In this document: positions 19,022-27,603 of the stretch, piece by piece
Position numbering within the stretch: position 1 is the first letter of the stretch
How the letters are laid out: every line of letters begins with the position of its first letter
Assembly: GCF_018612915.1 (NCBI RefSeq)
Contig: NZ_JAGGRL010000004.1
Location: 163,690 to 227,689, forward strand
DNA: 64,000 nt
Source of the DNA: Stenotrophomonas sp. ISL-67
GTDB lineage: Bacteria; Pseudomonadota; Gammaproteobacteria; Xanthomonadales; Xanthomonadaceae
Direction: 5' to 3'
Translations under genes and position numbers: made by a program
The notes under the pieces: model-generated
The model's database searches: none
Told to the model about the DNA's origin: nothing
The model's input: only the letters and a program-made list of their open reading frames with translations

Positions 19022-19792
19022 TCAACGTTCATCAGGCCGGCGGAACGGCAATACGACGAAATCGCGTCCTTCGCGCGGCTGCCACAACACCGGCACCCGG
19101 TGCGGGGAGGGTGGTTCCAGATCGCTGTCGCGCGGTGCGTCCAGCTCGTCCTCGTCTTCCTCCTCCCAGCTGTACCGCTTGCGCGGGGTCATCGGATCGG
19201 ACAGGCGGAACAGCAGTGCGCTGATGATGCCGGCGAACGCACCGCCCATATGCGACTGCCAGGACACGCCTGGCTCGTGTGGGAGGATGGTGATCAGCAT
19301 GCTGCCGTAGAACAGGAAGGCGATCAGGCCGGCGGCAATGGCCGGGCGGTCGCGACGCAGCAGGCCAAGCACGAACACCAGGAACATCAGGCCGTGGGTA
19401 ATGCCGCTGGCACCCAGGTGGCGGCTGCCGATGTCGCCCAGCAGCCAGGCGCCGAGCCCGGAACCGATCCACAGCAGCGGGAACGCGCGCAGGGTGGCCT
19501 TGGGATAGACGCTGCCAGCCAAAGTGCCAAGAATTAATAGAGCGAAGCTATTGGCCGCCAGATGCTGGACCGAACCATGCAGCAGCGGAGCACCCAGGAT
19601 GCCCAGCAGGCCCGCGCTATCCAGCGGGGCTACGGCCCAGGGACGCCAGTCGAAGTGGCCCTGCGCGGTGAACACCGCCACCAGCACCAGCACGAAGGCC
19701 AGGCTCAGGTTGAACGCCCGCACCACGCGGCCGCGGTCGTTACGGGGAGTGACCGGCGGCTCGCCGGCAGGCAGGGGCAGGTTGGCGTTCAT
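19022..19792 (-). CDS. Rhomboid-family intramembrane serine protease
   Basis: 256 residues from MNANLPLPAG; an ATG two codons upstream (19798) is equally possible, and neither has a clear ribosome binding site. The catalytic serine lies in GASG (127-130, Ser129) and the catalytic histidine in SWQSHMGGAFAG (His181); HLAAN (77-81) supplies the oxyanion-side residues. About six membrane spans, with a 65-residue acidic C-terminal tail (SWEEEDEDELDAP). Both catalytic residues are present, so it should be active. Substrates are unknown. It converges on glpQ across SMAG repeats. Confidence 0.88.
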   Translation of the reverse strand: MNANLPLPAGEPPVTPRNDRGRVVRAFNLSLAFVLVLVAVFTAQGHFDWRPWAVAPLDSAGLLGILGAPLLHGSVQHLAANSFALLILGTLAGSVYPKATLRAFPLLWIGSGLGAWLLGDIGSRHLGASGITHGLMFLVFVLGLLRRDRPAIAAGLIAFLFYGSMLITILPHEPGVSWQSHMGGAFAGIISALLFRLSDPMTPRKRYSWEEEDEDELDAPRDSDLEPPSPHRVPVLWQPREGRDFVVLPFRRPDER

Positions 19793-19892
19793 ACCCATAG
19801 GAATTGCGCCGCATCCGCCTGAACACAAGGGCAACGCAGCGGGAGAGAGAAGTGCCACCGACGGGACAATCCCGCCGGCGGCGAACACACGG

Positions 19893-20849
19893 TTACGCGT
19901 CGCCGATCTTCGGCGGGTTCTTCAGGCTCAGCACCACGGTGGCGGCAATGATCAGTGCAACCACGCCCAGCGAAATCGGGGTGGGGATCTTGAAGATGTC
20001 GATCAGCATCATCTTGGCGCCGATGAAGGCCAGCACCAGGGCCAGGCCATACGGCAGCAGGTGGAAGCGATCGGCCATGCCGGTCAGCAGGAAGAACATG
20101 GCGCGCAGGCCGAGCACCGCGAACACGTTGGAGGTGAGCACGATGAACGGGTCGGTGGTGATGGCGAAGATGGCCGGGATGCTGTCCACGGCGAAGATCA
20201 CGTCGGTGACCGCGATCAGGATCAGCACCACGAACAATGGGGTGTACCAGCGCTTGCCGTCGCGCATGACGCTCAGGGCATTGCCGGCGTAATCGGGCAG
20301 CAGGCGCAGGTGCCTGCGCATCCAGCGCAGGGCGGGGTTGGCCTCCAGGTCCGGCTCCTGGCCGGCGGAGAACCACATCTTCCAGCCGGTGAAGAGCAGG
20401 AAGGCGCCGAACACGTAGAGCAGCCAATGGAACTTGGTCAGCAGCACGCTGCCAGCAAAGATCATGATCGTACGCAGCACGATCGCGCCCAGGATGCCGA
20501 TGATGAGTACCTTCTGACGCTGTTCCTCAGGCACCGCGAAGTAGCCCATGACCATCAGGAACACGAAGATGTTGTCCACCGCCAGGGCCTTTTCGACCAG
20601 GTAACCGGTCAGGAACTCCAGGCCGACCTTGTTGGCCACCACCTGGCCGGCGGTCTCGTTCAGGTAGTACCAGAGGCCACCGTTGAAGGCCAGCGCCAGT
20701 GCGACCCAACCGATCGACCACCACAGGGCCTCCTTGAAGGTCACCTTGTGTGGACCGCCGTGGCGCATCAATACCAGGTCGACCAGCAGCGCGATGATCA
20801 CCACCGCGCCGAAGCCGCCCCACAACCATAAATTACCGATCGTCTGCAT
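19893..20849 (-). CDS. TerC/Alx-family membrane protein, probable manganese exporter
   Basis: 318 residues, start MQTIGNLWLWGGFGAVVI. Polytopic, with the two conserved acidic membrane motifs VEKALAVDNIFVFL and AVTDVIFAVDSIPAIFA that define the TerC family and are thought to bind metal. The closest model is E. coli Alx, an Mn2+ exporter that is also pH-responsive. The 5' leader carries a yybP-ykoY-type Mn2+ riboswitch (20895-21055), which supports a role in manganese export. The gene is monocistronic, divergent from the methyltransferase gene. Confidence 0.9.
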   Translation of the reverse strand: MQTIGNLWLWGGFGAVVIIALLVDLVLMRHGGPHKVTFKEALWWSIGWVALALAFNGGLWYYLNETAGQVVANKVGLEFLTGYLVEKALAVDNIFVFLMVMGYFAVPEEQRQKVLIIGILGAIVLRTIMIFAGSVLLTKFHWLLYVFGAFLLFTGWKMWFSAGQEPDLEANPALRWMRRHLRLLPDYAGNALSVMRDGKRWYTPLFVVLILIAVTDVIFAVDSIPAIFAITTDPFIVLTSNVFAVLGLRAMFFLLTGMADRFHLLPYGLALVLAFIGAKMMLIDIFKIPTPISLGVVALIIAATVVLSLKNPPKIGDA

Positions 20850-21187
20850 GGGTTTTTCCGTTGAATGAATGAAATGCCTCAAGCCGGACGGCGAGGATCT
20901 GCAACGGAGGACCAGAGGGGATCCGGGGACAGAGCTTCGCCATACGGCGAAGGTCTCGCTCGCAGTCCCACCGGGTGGGACTGCCGTTGCACCGGAGCCT
21001 GCGGGCTCGAATTGACGGCGACAACGTCTGGGAGCTACTCCCCTTCTGGCGCCGATTCTGCGGGCTGAACGGGGTGGCGTCAAATCCTCCTTTGATCTGC
21101 ATGGCTGAACGGAGCGGGAGTCCCCTGAGTCACGGGGTCACGCCGCAGGCGTTGGGGGGCTGGGTGTGGGCGTCATACAATGCGTAC
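20850..21187. other. Spacer between terC and the methyltransferase gene
   Basis: 338 bp. Most of it (20895-21055) is the terC leader riboswitch on the minus strand. The remainder must hold the terC promoter (about 21060-21130) and the promoter of the rightward gene; no convincing hexamers were picked out. Confidence 0.6.
20895..21055 (-). ncRNA. yybP-ykoY (Mn2+) riboswitch in the terC leader
   Basis: Read on the minus strand, the leader begins AGAAGGGGAGTAGCTCCC, the conserved loop-1 sequence of the yybP-ykoY class (GGGGAGUAGC). GCCGTCAA and a strong hairpin AGTCCCACC / GGTGGGACT follow, then GCGAGACCTTCGCC-GTAT-GGCGAAG, which matches the second conserved arm. It precedes a TerC/Alx-family gene, the classic target in proteobacteria. 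The class senses Mn2+ (established). Exact boundaries are estimated. Confidence 0.8.
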
Positions 21188-22357
21188 ATGAATACCCCTG
21201 CCCCCGTAGTCCGCCTCAAGAACGCCTGGCGCTCCAGCCACCCTTGGATCTTCCAGAAACTGGTCGAAAAGCCCGCTGCGCGGCCCAAGCCCGGTGCCAT
21301 CGTCGATGTGGTCGGCGTGGACGGGGAGTGGATCGGGCGTGGCTTCTACAACGGTCATTCGCGCATCGCCGTGCGTATCCTCGAAACCGACCAGCGCGTC
21401 CCCGTCGATGCCGGCTGGTTCTCGCGGAAGATCGCGCAGGCGGTGTCGCTGCGCCGTGACGTCCTGAAGCTGGACGCGATTTCCGATGCCTGGCGCGTGG
21501 TGCACAGCGAAGGCGATGGCCTGTCCGGCCTGGTGGTGGACCGCTACGGCGACCTGGTGGTGGTGGAGTTCTTCGCCGCCGGCATGTTCCGCCACCGCGA
21601 GTGGGTCTACGAGGCGCTGCGCGAGCAGTTCCCGGGGTGCCGTTTCCACAGCTTCGCCGACGAGCACGTGCAGAAGCAGGAGAGCTTCGACTTCCACGGC
21701 AACACCACCACCGAAGCCTCGGTCATCACCGAGTACGGCGTGAAGTTCCGCGCCGACCCGGCCGGCGCGCACAAGACCGGCTTCTTCGCCGACCAGCGCG
21801 AAAACCGCCAGTGGCTGAGCCAGGAAGTGGAAGGCAAGAGCGTGCTCGACCTGTGCTGCAACACCGGTGGCTTTGCGGTGTATGCCGCGGTGCGCGGCGC
21901 GTCGGAGGTGGTCGGTATCGACATCGACGAAGACGTGATCGAGATCGCCAAGGGCAACTCGCGCCTCAACAACGTGCGCCCCAGGTTCATCCAGTCCGAC
22001 GTCTTCCCCTGGCTGCGCGATGCGGCCAACCGCGGGGAGCAGTTCGACGTGGTGATTCTGGACCCGGCCAAGATGACCCGCGACCGCGACCAGGTGATCA
22101 CCGCGCTGAAGAAGTACCTGGACATGAACAAGCTGGCCTTGGGCGTGGTCAAGCCGGGTGGGCTGTTCGCCACGTTCTCGTGCACCGGCCTGGTGGCCGA
22201 GGACCAGTTCCTGGACATGCTGCGCCGCGCGGCGTTCTACTCCGGCCGCACCATCCAGATCCTGAAGGTGTCCGGCGCTGGCCCGGACCACCCGTTCATG
22301 GCCCACGTGCAGGAATCGCGTTATCTCAAGGCCGTGTTCTGCCGCGTGTTGGATTGA
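21188..22357 (+). CDS. Class I SAM-dependent rRNA methyltransferase, RlmI-like
   Basis: 389 residues from ATG 21188 (MNTPAPVVRLKNAWRSSHPW). The N-terminal PUA domain covers about 1-75. The Rossmann methyltransferase domain has SAM motif I VLDLCCNTGGFAVYAA (219-234), GIDIDEDVIEIAKGN, motif IV LDPAKM (Asp292, Pro293) and TFSCTG (Cys332) as the expected catalytic cysteine of an m5C enzyme. This is the layout of RlmI, which methylates C1962 of 23S rRNA; YccW-type relatives exist, so the exact target is inferred. Two SMAG repeats follow the stop codon. Confidence 0.9.
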   Translation: MNTPAPVVRLKNAWRSSHPWIFQKLVEKPAARPKPGAIVDVVGVDGEWIGRGFYNGHSRIAVRILETDQRVPVDAGWFSRKIAQAVSLRRDVLKLDAISDAWRVVHSEGDGLSGLVVDRYGDLVVVEFFAAGMFRHREWVYEALREQFPGCRFHSFADEHVQKQESFDFHGNTTTEASVITEYGVKFRADPAGAHKTGFFADQRENRQWLSQEVEGKSVLDLCCNTGGFAVYAAVRGASEVVGIDIDEDVIEIAKGNSRLNNVRPRFIQSDVFPWLRDAANRGEQFDVVILDPAKMTRDRDQVITALKKYLDMNKLALGVVKPGGLFATFSCTGLVAEDQFLDMLRRAAFYSGRTIQILKVSGAGPDHPFMAHVQESRYLKAVFCRVLD

Positions 22358-22365
22358 CCCGAACG

Positions 22366-22388
22366 TGCCGACCAACGGTCGGCACTAC
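22366..22388 (-). repeat. SMAG-type palindromic repeat
   Basis: TGCCGACC / GGTCGGCA with an AAC loop, followed by CTAC; starts 9 bp after the methyltransferase stop. Confidence 0.85.
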
Positions 22389-22418
22389 CGTGGGCGTGGA
22401 ATGGCGCGGCCCAAAACC

Positions 22419-22441
22419 GGACACGCATGGCGTGTCCCTAC
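22419..22441 (-). repeat. SMAG-type palindromic repeat, GACACGC variant
   Basis: GGACACGC / GCGTGTCC with an ATG loop, followed by CTAC. Confidence 0.85.
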
Positions 22442-22486
22442 ACCCATACGTTATGGTCTGACGCTTCCAACTCAAGGTGAGGCGCC

Positions 22487-23743
22487 ATGACCATGCGTGT
22501 TCTGTCCCTGCTGGTGTCGCTGGCGCTCACCGCGCCGCTTTCCGCCCAGGCCATCGAGTTCAGCGCGCCGGAACTGGCACGCGCTGCCACGCTGCAGAAG
22601 CAGCTGCTCACGCTCGACAGCCACCTCGATACGCCCGCCAACTTCCACCGCGAAGGCTTCAACATCGAGCAGCGTCACGACCACAACGCGCTGTCGCAGG
22701 TGGATCTGCCGCGCATGCAGGAAGGTGCACTCGACGGCGGCTTCTGGGCCATCTACACCGACCAGGGCGACCGCAGCCCGGCTGCGCACCAGCATGACCG
22801 CGATGCCGGCCTGCTGCGCCTGATGGAAATCCGCGAGATGCTCGCCGCGCATCCGGACACCTTCGCGCTGGCATTGACCGCCGCCGATGCGGCGCGGATC
22901 AAGGCCGCCGGCAAGCGCGTGGTCTACATCAGCATGGAAAACGCCAGCCCGCTGGTCGACGACCCCACGCTGCTCAGCTTCTACCACCAGGCCGGGTTGC
23001 GTCTGCTCAGCACGGTGCACTTCGCCAACAACGAGTTCGCCGATTCGGCCACCGACAGCAAGGGCCCCGAGTGGAAGGGGCTCCGCCCTGCCGGCAAGGC
23101 GCTGGTGGATGAGGCGGTTCGGCTTGGCATCGTGATCGACCAGTCGCACGCCTCCGATGCGGTGTTCGACGACCTGATCCAGCGCATGCCGGTGCCGTTC
23201 GTGCTGTCGCACAGCTCGGCCAAGGCGATCTACAACCACCCGCGCAACCTGGACGATGTGCGGCTGAAGCAGTTGGCCAAGGCGGGTGGCGTGATCCAGG
23301 TGAACGCCTATGGCGGCTACCTGATCGACACAGGCAAGAATGAGGCGCGTACGCAGGCCGAAGAGGCGCTGATGAAGCGGATCGGCGCCGGATACGATGA
23401 CCTGAGCATGGCCCAGGGCCTGGTGTTGAAGGAGGGCTTGGCGGAGATCGATCAGCGCCTGCCGCTGCGCAAGGCGACCCTGGACGACTTCTTTGCCCAT
23501 TTCGAGCACATCCTGGCCGTGGTCGGACCCGAGCACGTGGGCATTGGCCTGGATTGGGACGGCGGCGGTGGCCTGGCTGACCTGCAGGACGTGAGCGACC
23601 TGCCGAAGATCACCGCGTGGCTGCTGCGCCAGGGTTACACCGAGAAGCAGATCGCAGGGATCTGGGGGGGCAATCTGCTGCGTGTGCTGCAGCAGGCGCA
23701 GGATCATGCCGTGGCAGCGCCGGCCGTTGGCCGGCCCTCATGA
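22487..23743 (+). CDS. Membrane dipeptidase (renal dipeptidase family, M19), secreted
   Basis: 418 residues, with GGTGAGG upstream of the ATG at 22487 and a signal peptide (about 1-22, ending SAQA). The zinc ligands are in place: LDSHLDTPANF (His, Asp), VVYISMENASPL (bridging Glu), IDQSHASD and VLSHSSAKAI (His), and GIGLDWDGGGG (Asp). The family hydrolyses dipeptides, often with D- or dehydro-residues, in the periplasm. The last six residues (AAPAVGRPS region) are encoded by a degenerate SMAG palindrome, so the C-terminus has been extended or replaced by the repeat. Confidence 0.93.
   Translation: MTMRVLSLLVSLALTAPLSAQAIEFSAPELARAATLQKQLLTLDSHLDTPANFHREGFNIEQRHDHNALSQVDLPRMQEGALDGGFWAIYTDQGDRSPAAHQHDRDAGLLRLMEIREMLAAHPDTFALALTAADAARIKAAGKRVVYISMENASPLVDDPTLLSFYHQAGLRLLSTVHFANNEFADSATDSKGPEWKGLRPAGKALVDEAVRLGIVIDQSHASDAVFDDLIQRMPVPFVLSHSSAKAIYNHPRNLDDVRLKQLAKAGGVIQVNAYGGYLIDTGKNEARTQAEEALMKRIGAGYDDLSMAQGLVLKEGLAEIDQRLPLRKATLDDFFAHFEHILAVVGPEHVGIGLDWDGGGGLADLQDVSDLPKITAWLLRQGYTEKQIAGIWGGNLLRVLQQAQDHAVAAPAVGRPS
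23715..23736 (+). repeat. SMAG-type palindromic repeat inside the dipeptidase 3' end
   Basis: GCAGC in place of GTAGC, then GCCGGCC / GGCCGGC with a GTT loop. It encodes the dipeptidase C-terminus and faces the copy at 23764. Confidence 0.75.
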
Positions 23744-23763
23744 ACGTTACACGCACCGCGTAG

Positions 23764-23785
23764 GCCGGCCAACGGCCGGCGCTAC
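23764..23785 (-). repeat. SMAG-type palindromic repeat
   Basis: GCCGGCC / GGCCGGC with an AAC loop, followed by GCTAC. Inverted partner of the copy at 23715. Confidence 0.85.
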
Positions 23786-23789
23786 CGAG

Positions 23790-23818
23790 GGGGTTACCGA
23801 CCGTGGGTCGGTAACCCC
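23790..23818. terminator. Strong hairpin between convergent dipeptidase and permease genes
   Basis: GGGGTTACCGACC / GGTCGGTAACCCC, a perfect 13-bp stem with a 3-nt loop, 8 bp from the permease stop. No T-run. It likely blocks transcription from both sides. Confidence 0.65.
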
Positions 23819-23825
23819 TGCCACC

Positions 23826-25256
23826 TCAGCGGCCGATCAGCGCGTTGCGGCGGCTGTAGAGGAAATACACCGCCAGGCCGATCACGTTCCAGATCAGGAA
23901 GTACAGCTGGGTGCTGCTCGGCAGGCTGATGAACAGGTAGATGCAGCCCAGCGCTGCGGCCGGGCCGATGAACCACGCGATGGGGGTGCGGAAGGTGCGC
24001 TTGGCATCCGGTGCACGACGACGCATCACCACCAGGCAGATGCCCACGGCGGTGAAGGCCGCCAGCGTGCCGGCGTTGGCCAGCGCGGCAATCTCGTCCA
24101 GACGCGCCACCCCAGCCAGCGCCGAGACCACGGCGGCACTGAACAGCGTAGTGGCCACCGGGGTGCCGGTGCGTTTGTTCACCGCTGACAGACCGCGCGG
24201 CAGCAGGCCATCGCGGCCCATGACGAAGAACACGCGGCTCTGGCCGAACAGGAAGGCCAGCAGCACCGTGGGCAGGGCGATGATGGCCACCACGCCGATC
24301 ACCGCCGCCGCCTTGGGCTGGCCCAGTTCGCGCATGATCAGGGCCAGCGGCTCGGCGCTGTGGCCGAACACCGCGTAGCTCATCGCACCGATGGCGGCCA
24401 ACGCCACCAGCATGTAGATGATGGTGCAGCCGACCATCGAGCCGATGATGCCGATCGACAGGTCACGGCCGGGATTCTTGGTTTCTTCGGCAGCGGTGGA
24501 GATGGCATCGAAGCCGTAGAAGGCGAAGAAGATGATGGCGGCCGCCGCCATCACGCCACGCTCCACGCCATCGGGCCCCAGCGTCTTGGCGAAACCGTGC
24601 GGCATGAACGGGTGCAGGTTCGCCGAATCGAACGCGGGCAGCGCCACGGCGACGAATACGCCCAGCGCGATGATCTTCAGCACCACCAGGATGGCGTTGA
24701 GCGTGGCACTTTCCTTGGTGCCCAGCATCAGGCCGCCTGCCACCACCCAGGTGATGACCACGGCAGGAAGGTTGAACACGCCGCCTTCCACATGGGGCCC
24801 GGCAGACAATGCCAGCGGCAGCCGGATGTCGATGCCGAAGTTGCCATGCAGCCACTCCAGGAAGCCGACGAAGTAGCCGGACCATCCCACCGCCACGGTA
24901 CTGACCACCAGCGAGTACTCCAGGATCAGGCTCCACCCCACCACCCAGGCGAAGATCTCGCCCAGGGCCGTGTAGCTGTAGGTGTACGCGCTGCCCGCGG
25001 CCGGCATCATGGTGGAGAGCTCGGCGTAGGAGAGCGCCGCGCAGGCGCAGACCGCACCGGCAATGGCGAAGGAGATCAGCACCGCCGGGCCGGCCAGGTT
25101 GGCGCCCACGCCGATCAGGGTGTAGATGCCGGTACCGACGATGGCGCCGATGCCCATGGCGATCAGGTGCGGCCAACTCAGGGTGCGCAACAGGCTTCTG
25201 CCGGCCTCATGGACAGTGACGGAATCGAGCGGCTTGCGCCGTAGCAGCGATGACAT
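23826..25256 (-). CDS. APC-superfamily amino acid permease (cationic amino acid transporter type)
   Basis: 476 residues with about 12 to 13 membrane spans. The first helix has the APC-type GIGAIVGTGIYTLIG motif (unwound substrate site), followed by SYAELSTMMPAAGSAYTYSY and FFAFYGFDAISTAAEETKNP, which are typical of the CAT/YfnA branch of the family. It should import an amino acid by proton symport or exchange; the substrate cannot be read from the sequence. Monocistronic, with a free upstream region of about 100 bp. Confidence 0.9.
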   Translation of the reverse strand: MSSLLRRKPLDSVTVHEAGRSLLRTLSWPHLIAMGIGAIVGTGIYTLIGVGANLAGPAVLISFAIAGAVCACAALSYAELSTMMPAAGSAYTYSYTALGEIFAWVVGWSLILEYSLVVSTVAVGWSGYFVGFLEWLHGNFGIDIRLPLALSAGPHVEGGVFNLPAVVITWVVAGGLMLGTKESATLNAILVVLKIIALGVFVAVALPAFDSANLHPFMPHGFAKTLGPDGVERGVMAAAAIIFFAFYGFDAISTAAEETKNPGRDLSIGIIGSMVGCTIIYMLVALAAIGAMSYAVFGHSAEPLALIMRELGQPKAAAVIGVVAIIALPTVLLAFLFGQSRVFFVMGRDGLLPRGLSAVNKRTGTPVATTLFSAAVVSALAGVARLDEIAALANAGTLAAFTAVGICLVVMRRRAPDAKRTFRTPIAWFIGPAAALGCIYLFISLPSSTQLYFLIWNVIGLAVYFLYSRRNALIGR

Positions 25257-25356
25257 GGGACCTCACAGAGTGACTGGTATCGACAATTTTCCGAGTGTGA
25301 CCGAACGCGGCGCAGCATTACTACTGCCGGACGTCGTGAATCCCTTGACGATCATT

Positions 25357-25740
25357 TCAAATTGCCTGGTTTGACGAATTTGGCACAACCCGGCTCGCGG
25401 CAATCAACGGTCCCCAGCGCGCGACATCGCCGGCACCCTGTGGATAGATCACGCCGACGTCGTCGGGAAGCTTCTTGCAGCGCAGGACGCCACGCTCATC
25501 GAACACCCGCCAGCCGCACGCATCGGCCTCGGCCTCGCAGATGCGTCGGCGCAGCCCCAACAGCAGGCTGGCGGCGCAATCGAAGCGACAGCCCCGGAGT
25601 TCGATCCGATCCAGTGGCTGCAGACCCGCCACGATGCGCTGCACTGCTGCATGTGCCAGGTCGACACGGTCGATGCTCAATACCAGCAACCGCTCATCGT
25701 GGCCGCTCAGGTGTTGTACGAAGTAAACGGACGTTGCCAT
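25357..25740 (-). CDS. Hypothetical protein
   Basis: 127 residues from ATG 25740, preceded by AAGGCGAG. Start MATSVYFVQHLSGHDERL; it has an alternating pattern of hydrophobic and charged residues and four cysteines (GCRFDC, RRRICEAEADACGW), with no membrane segment or signal peptide. No family is recognised. It is on the same strand as the permease, 100 bp upstream of it, and may be transcribed separately. Confidence 0.5.
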   Translation of the reverse strand: MATSVYFVQHLSGHDERLLVLSIDRVDLAHAAVQRIVAGLQPLDRIELRGCRFDCAASLLLGLRRRICEAEADACGWRVFDERGVLRCKKLPDDVGVIYPQGAGDVARWGPLIAASRVVPNSSNQAI

Positions 25741-25902
25741 CGCATTCTCGCCTTGCCGCGGGGCCGGGCCCGCGATGGGGCGATTGGACACCTGGCAGCG
25801 GCCGAAGAGAACTTCACGCTTTCAATCGCTGAGCCACCAAACGAAGAGACGGCCTATCCACGGAGGCCGCCGCCGCAACAGCAGCGCCCACGGCGCAAGG
25901 GC

Positions 25903-26529
25903 TCAGCCACTCAGCCCCAGGCGTACGCCAAAGCCGATCAGAAAAACACCTGCCACGCGTTTCAGTAGAACCCCCACGCGCGGGTGCTGGATGATCCGAC
26001 GCCGCAACAGGTTGCCCACCCCGATCAGCACCGAGCAATACGCCAGGCTCAGCACAAAGATCAGCGTCGCCATGGTCGCAAACGTCACCACGCCCTGGTG
26101 CCGCGCCGGGTCGATGAACAACGGCAGGAACGCCATGTAGAAGATGATCGCTTTGGGGTTGAGCAGGCTGATCAGCACGGCCTGGCGGAAGTAATGGCCG
26201 GGCTGCAGGCGGATGCCACCGGTTTCACCGCTCGGGGGTGCCGGCCGCAACAGGCCGATGCCCACCCACACCAGATACGCCGCGCCGAGATACTGCACGG
26301 CGTGGAACACCAGCGGGTTGGCCCTGAGCAGGGCGGCTACGCCGGCCACCGCCAGCCACATCAGGATCTGGTCGCCCAGCAGCAGCCCGAACAACGCGGT
26401 GTAGCCTCCGCGCACGCCACCGCGCCCGGTGGCGGTGAGCAGGGTGAAGGTCCCCGGGCCGGGCAGTGCCAGGAACACCAGCACGGCAACGACAAAGGTC
26501 CACAGGTCCTGGATGCCCATCCACGGCAT
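25903..26529 (-). CDS. LysE/RhtB-family amino acid exporter
   Basis: 208 residues, about six membrane spans. The family hallmarks are present: LALPGPGTFTLLTATGRGG near the N-terminus and SLLNPKAIIFYMAFLPLFI in the middle. Such proteins export amino acids or derivatives (threonine, homoserine, leucine, lysine) by proton antiport. Start at 26529 (MPWMGIQDL); an ATG three codons downstream also fits. It is just downstream of a LysR-type regulator on the same strand, though that regulator more likely controls its divergent neighbour. Confidence 0.88.
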   Translation of the reverse strand: MPWMGIQDLWTFVVAVLVFLALPGPGTFTLLTATGRGGVRGGYTALFGLLLGDQILMWLAVAGVAALLRANPLVFHAVQYLGAAYLVWVGIGLLRPAPPSGETGGIRLQPGHYFRQAVLISLLNPKAIIFYMAFLPLFIDPARHQGVVTFATMATLIFVLSLAYCSVLIGVGNLLRRRIIQHPRVGVLLKRVAGVFLIGFGVRLGLSG

Positions 26530-26591
26530 GGCGGCGACTCGAATACGGGGGAACGCTATTGTCGGCTACCCTCGGACCCGCGCCAACAGCG

Positions 26592-27515
26592 CTATGGCGT
26601 ACGCCCGGGCAGATCGGCCAGCAACGGCTGCAGGCGCTGCACGCACAGCGCATGCAGCTGGCGGATCGCCGGCGAAAACTGTTTGCGATGTGCGCACACC
26701 AGGTTCAACGGCAGGCTGTCGCCTATGCCCCCCATCAGCACCCGCAGCCGCCCGGCACGCACGTCGGCGCACACGTCCAGCCACGATTTGAACACGATGC
26801 CCTCGCCGGCCACTGCCCAGCGCCGCACCACATCGGCGTCGTCGCACACCAGCTGCCCGCGCACCGGCACCACCACGCGCCGCTCCTCCTGTTCGAAACT
26901 CCAGCGGTCGTAAGGGCGCCCAGCGAGCTGGTAGACCAGGCAGTGATGGTCCTTCAGTGCCTCCAGCGCGCCGGGGGTGCCATGCCGTTCCAGATAGGAC
27001 GGCGCGGCGACCAGCACGCGGCGGTTGTCGGGCAGCAGCGGCAGCGCCACGTAGCTGGCGGTGTCAAAGCGGCCGAGCCGGAACGCGATATCCACCGGAT
27101 CGCGGAACACGTCGGCCACCTGATCGGACAGCAGCAGGCGCAGCTGCAGCTTCGGGTGCGCGGCTCGGAACTCCGTGAGCCAGGGCAGCAGCACGTTGCG
27201 GCCCAGGTCAGACGGCGCGGCCACCTGCAGCACGCCGCACAGTTCGGCATCCTCGCCGCGCACCCGCGCCTGGCCCTCCTGCAGGGTGTCCAGCAGGTCC
27301 TGGGCGTAGGGCAGGTAGAGCACGCCTTCGGCAGTGAGGCGCAGGCTGCGGGTGGAGCGCACGAACAGGCGCAGGTCCAGTTCGCGCTCCAGCCGGGCGA
27401 CCGCCGCAGCCACCTGGCCGGGCAGCAGGTCGGCTTCGCGCGCTGCGCTGGAGAAGCTGCCCAGCGCGGCGGTACGGACGAACAGCTGCAGATCCTCGAA
27501 GCGGACCATTTTCAT
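26592..27515 (-). CDS. LysR-family transcriptional regulator
   Basis: 307 residues. N-terminal winged helix-turn-helix (MKMVRFEDLQLFVRTAALGS, then FSSAAREADLLPGQVAAAVA and RLERELDLRLFVRSTRSL), followed by a periplasmic-binding-like effector domain. Start at 27515; an in-frame ATG two codons later is possible. It is divergent from the quinone-reductase-type gene at 27604 with an 88-bp shared promoter region, the usual arrangement for a LysR regulator and its target. Confidence 0.92.
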   Translation of the reverse strand: MKMVRFEDLQLFVRTAALGSFSSAAREADLLPGQVAAAVARLERELDLRLFVRSTRSLRLTAEGVLYLPYAQDLLDTLQEGQARVRGEDAELCGVLQVAAPSDLGRNVLLPWLTEFRAAHPKLQLRLLLSDQVADVFRDPVDIAFRLGRFDTASYVALPLLPDNRRVLVAAPSYLERHGTPGALEALKDHHCLVYQLAGRPYDRWSFEQEERRVVVPVRGQLVCDDADVVRRWAVAGEGIVFKSWLDVCADVRAGRLRVLMGGIGDSLPLNLVCAHRKQFSPAIRQLHALCVQRLQPLLADLPGRTP

Positions 27516-27603
27516 TCCAGGAGTGAAAGTGCTGCTGCATTCTGCGCCTTTCCGAGGGAGGCAGGGCAGGCGAACCTGAGCACCTCACCCAAGGATCTCC
27601 CTC

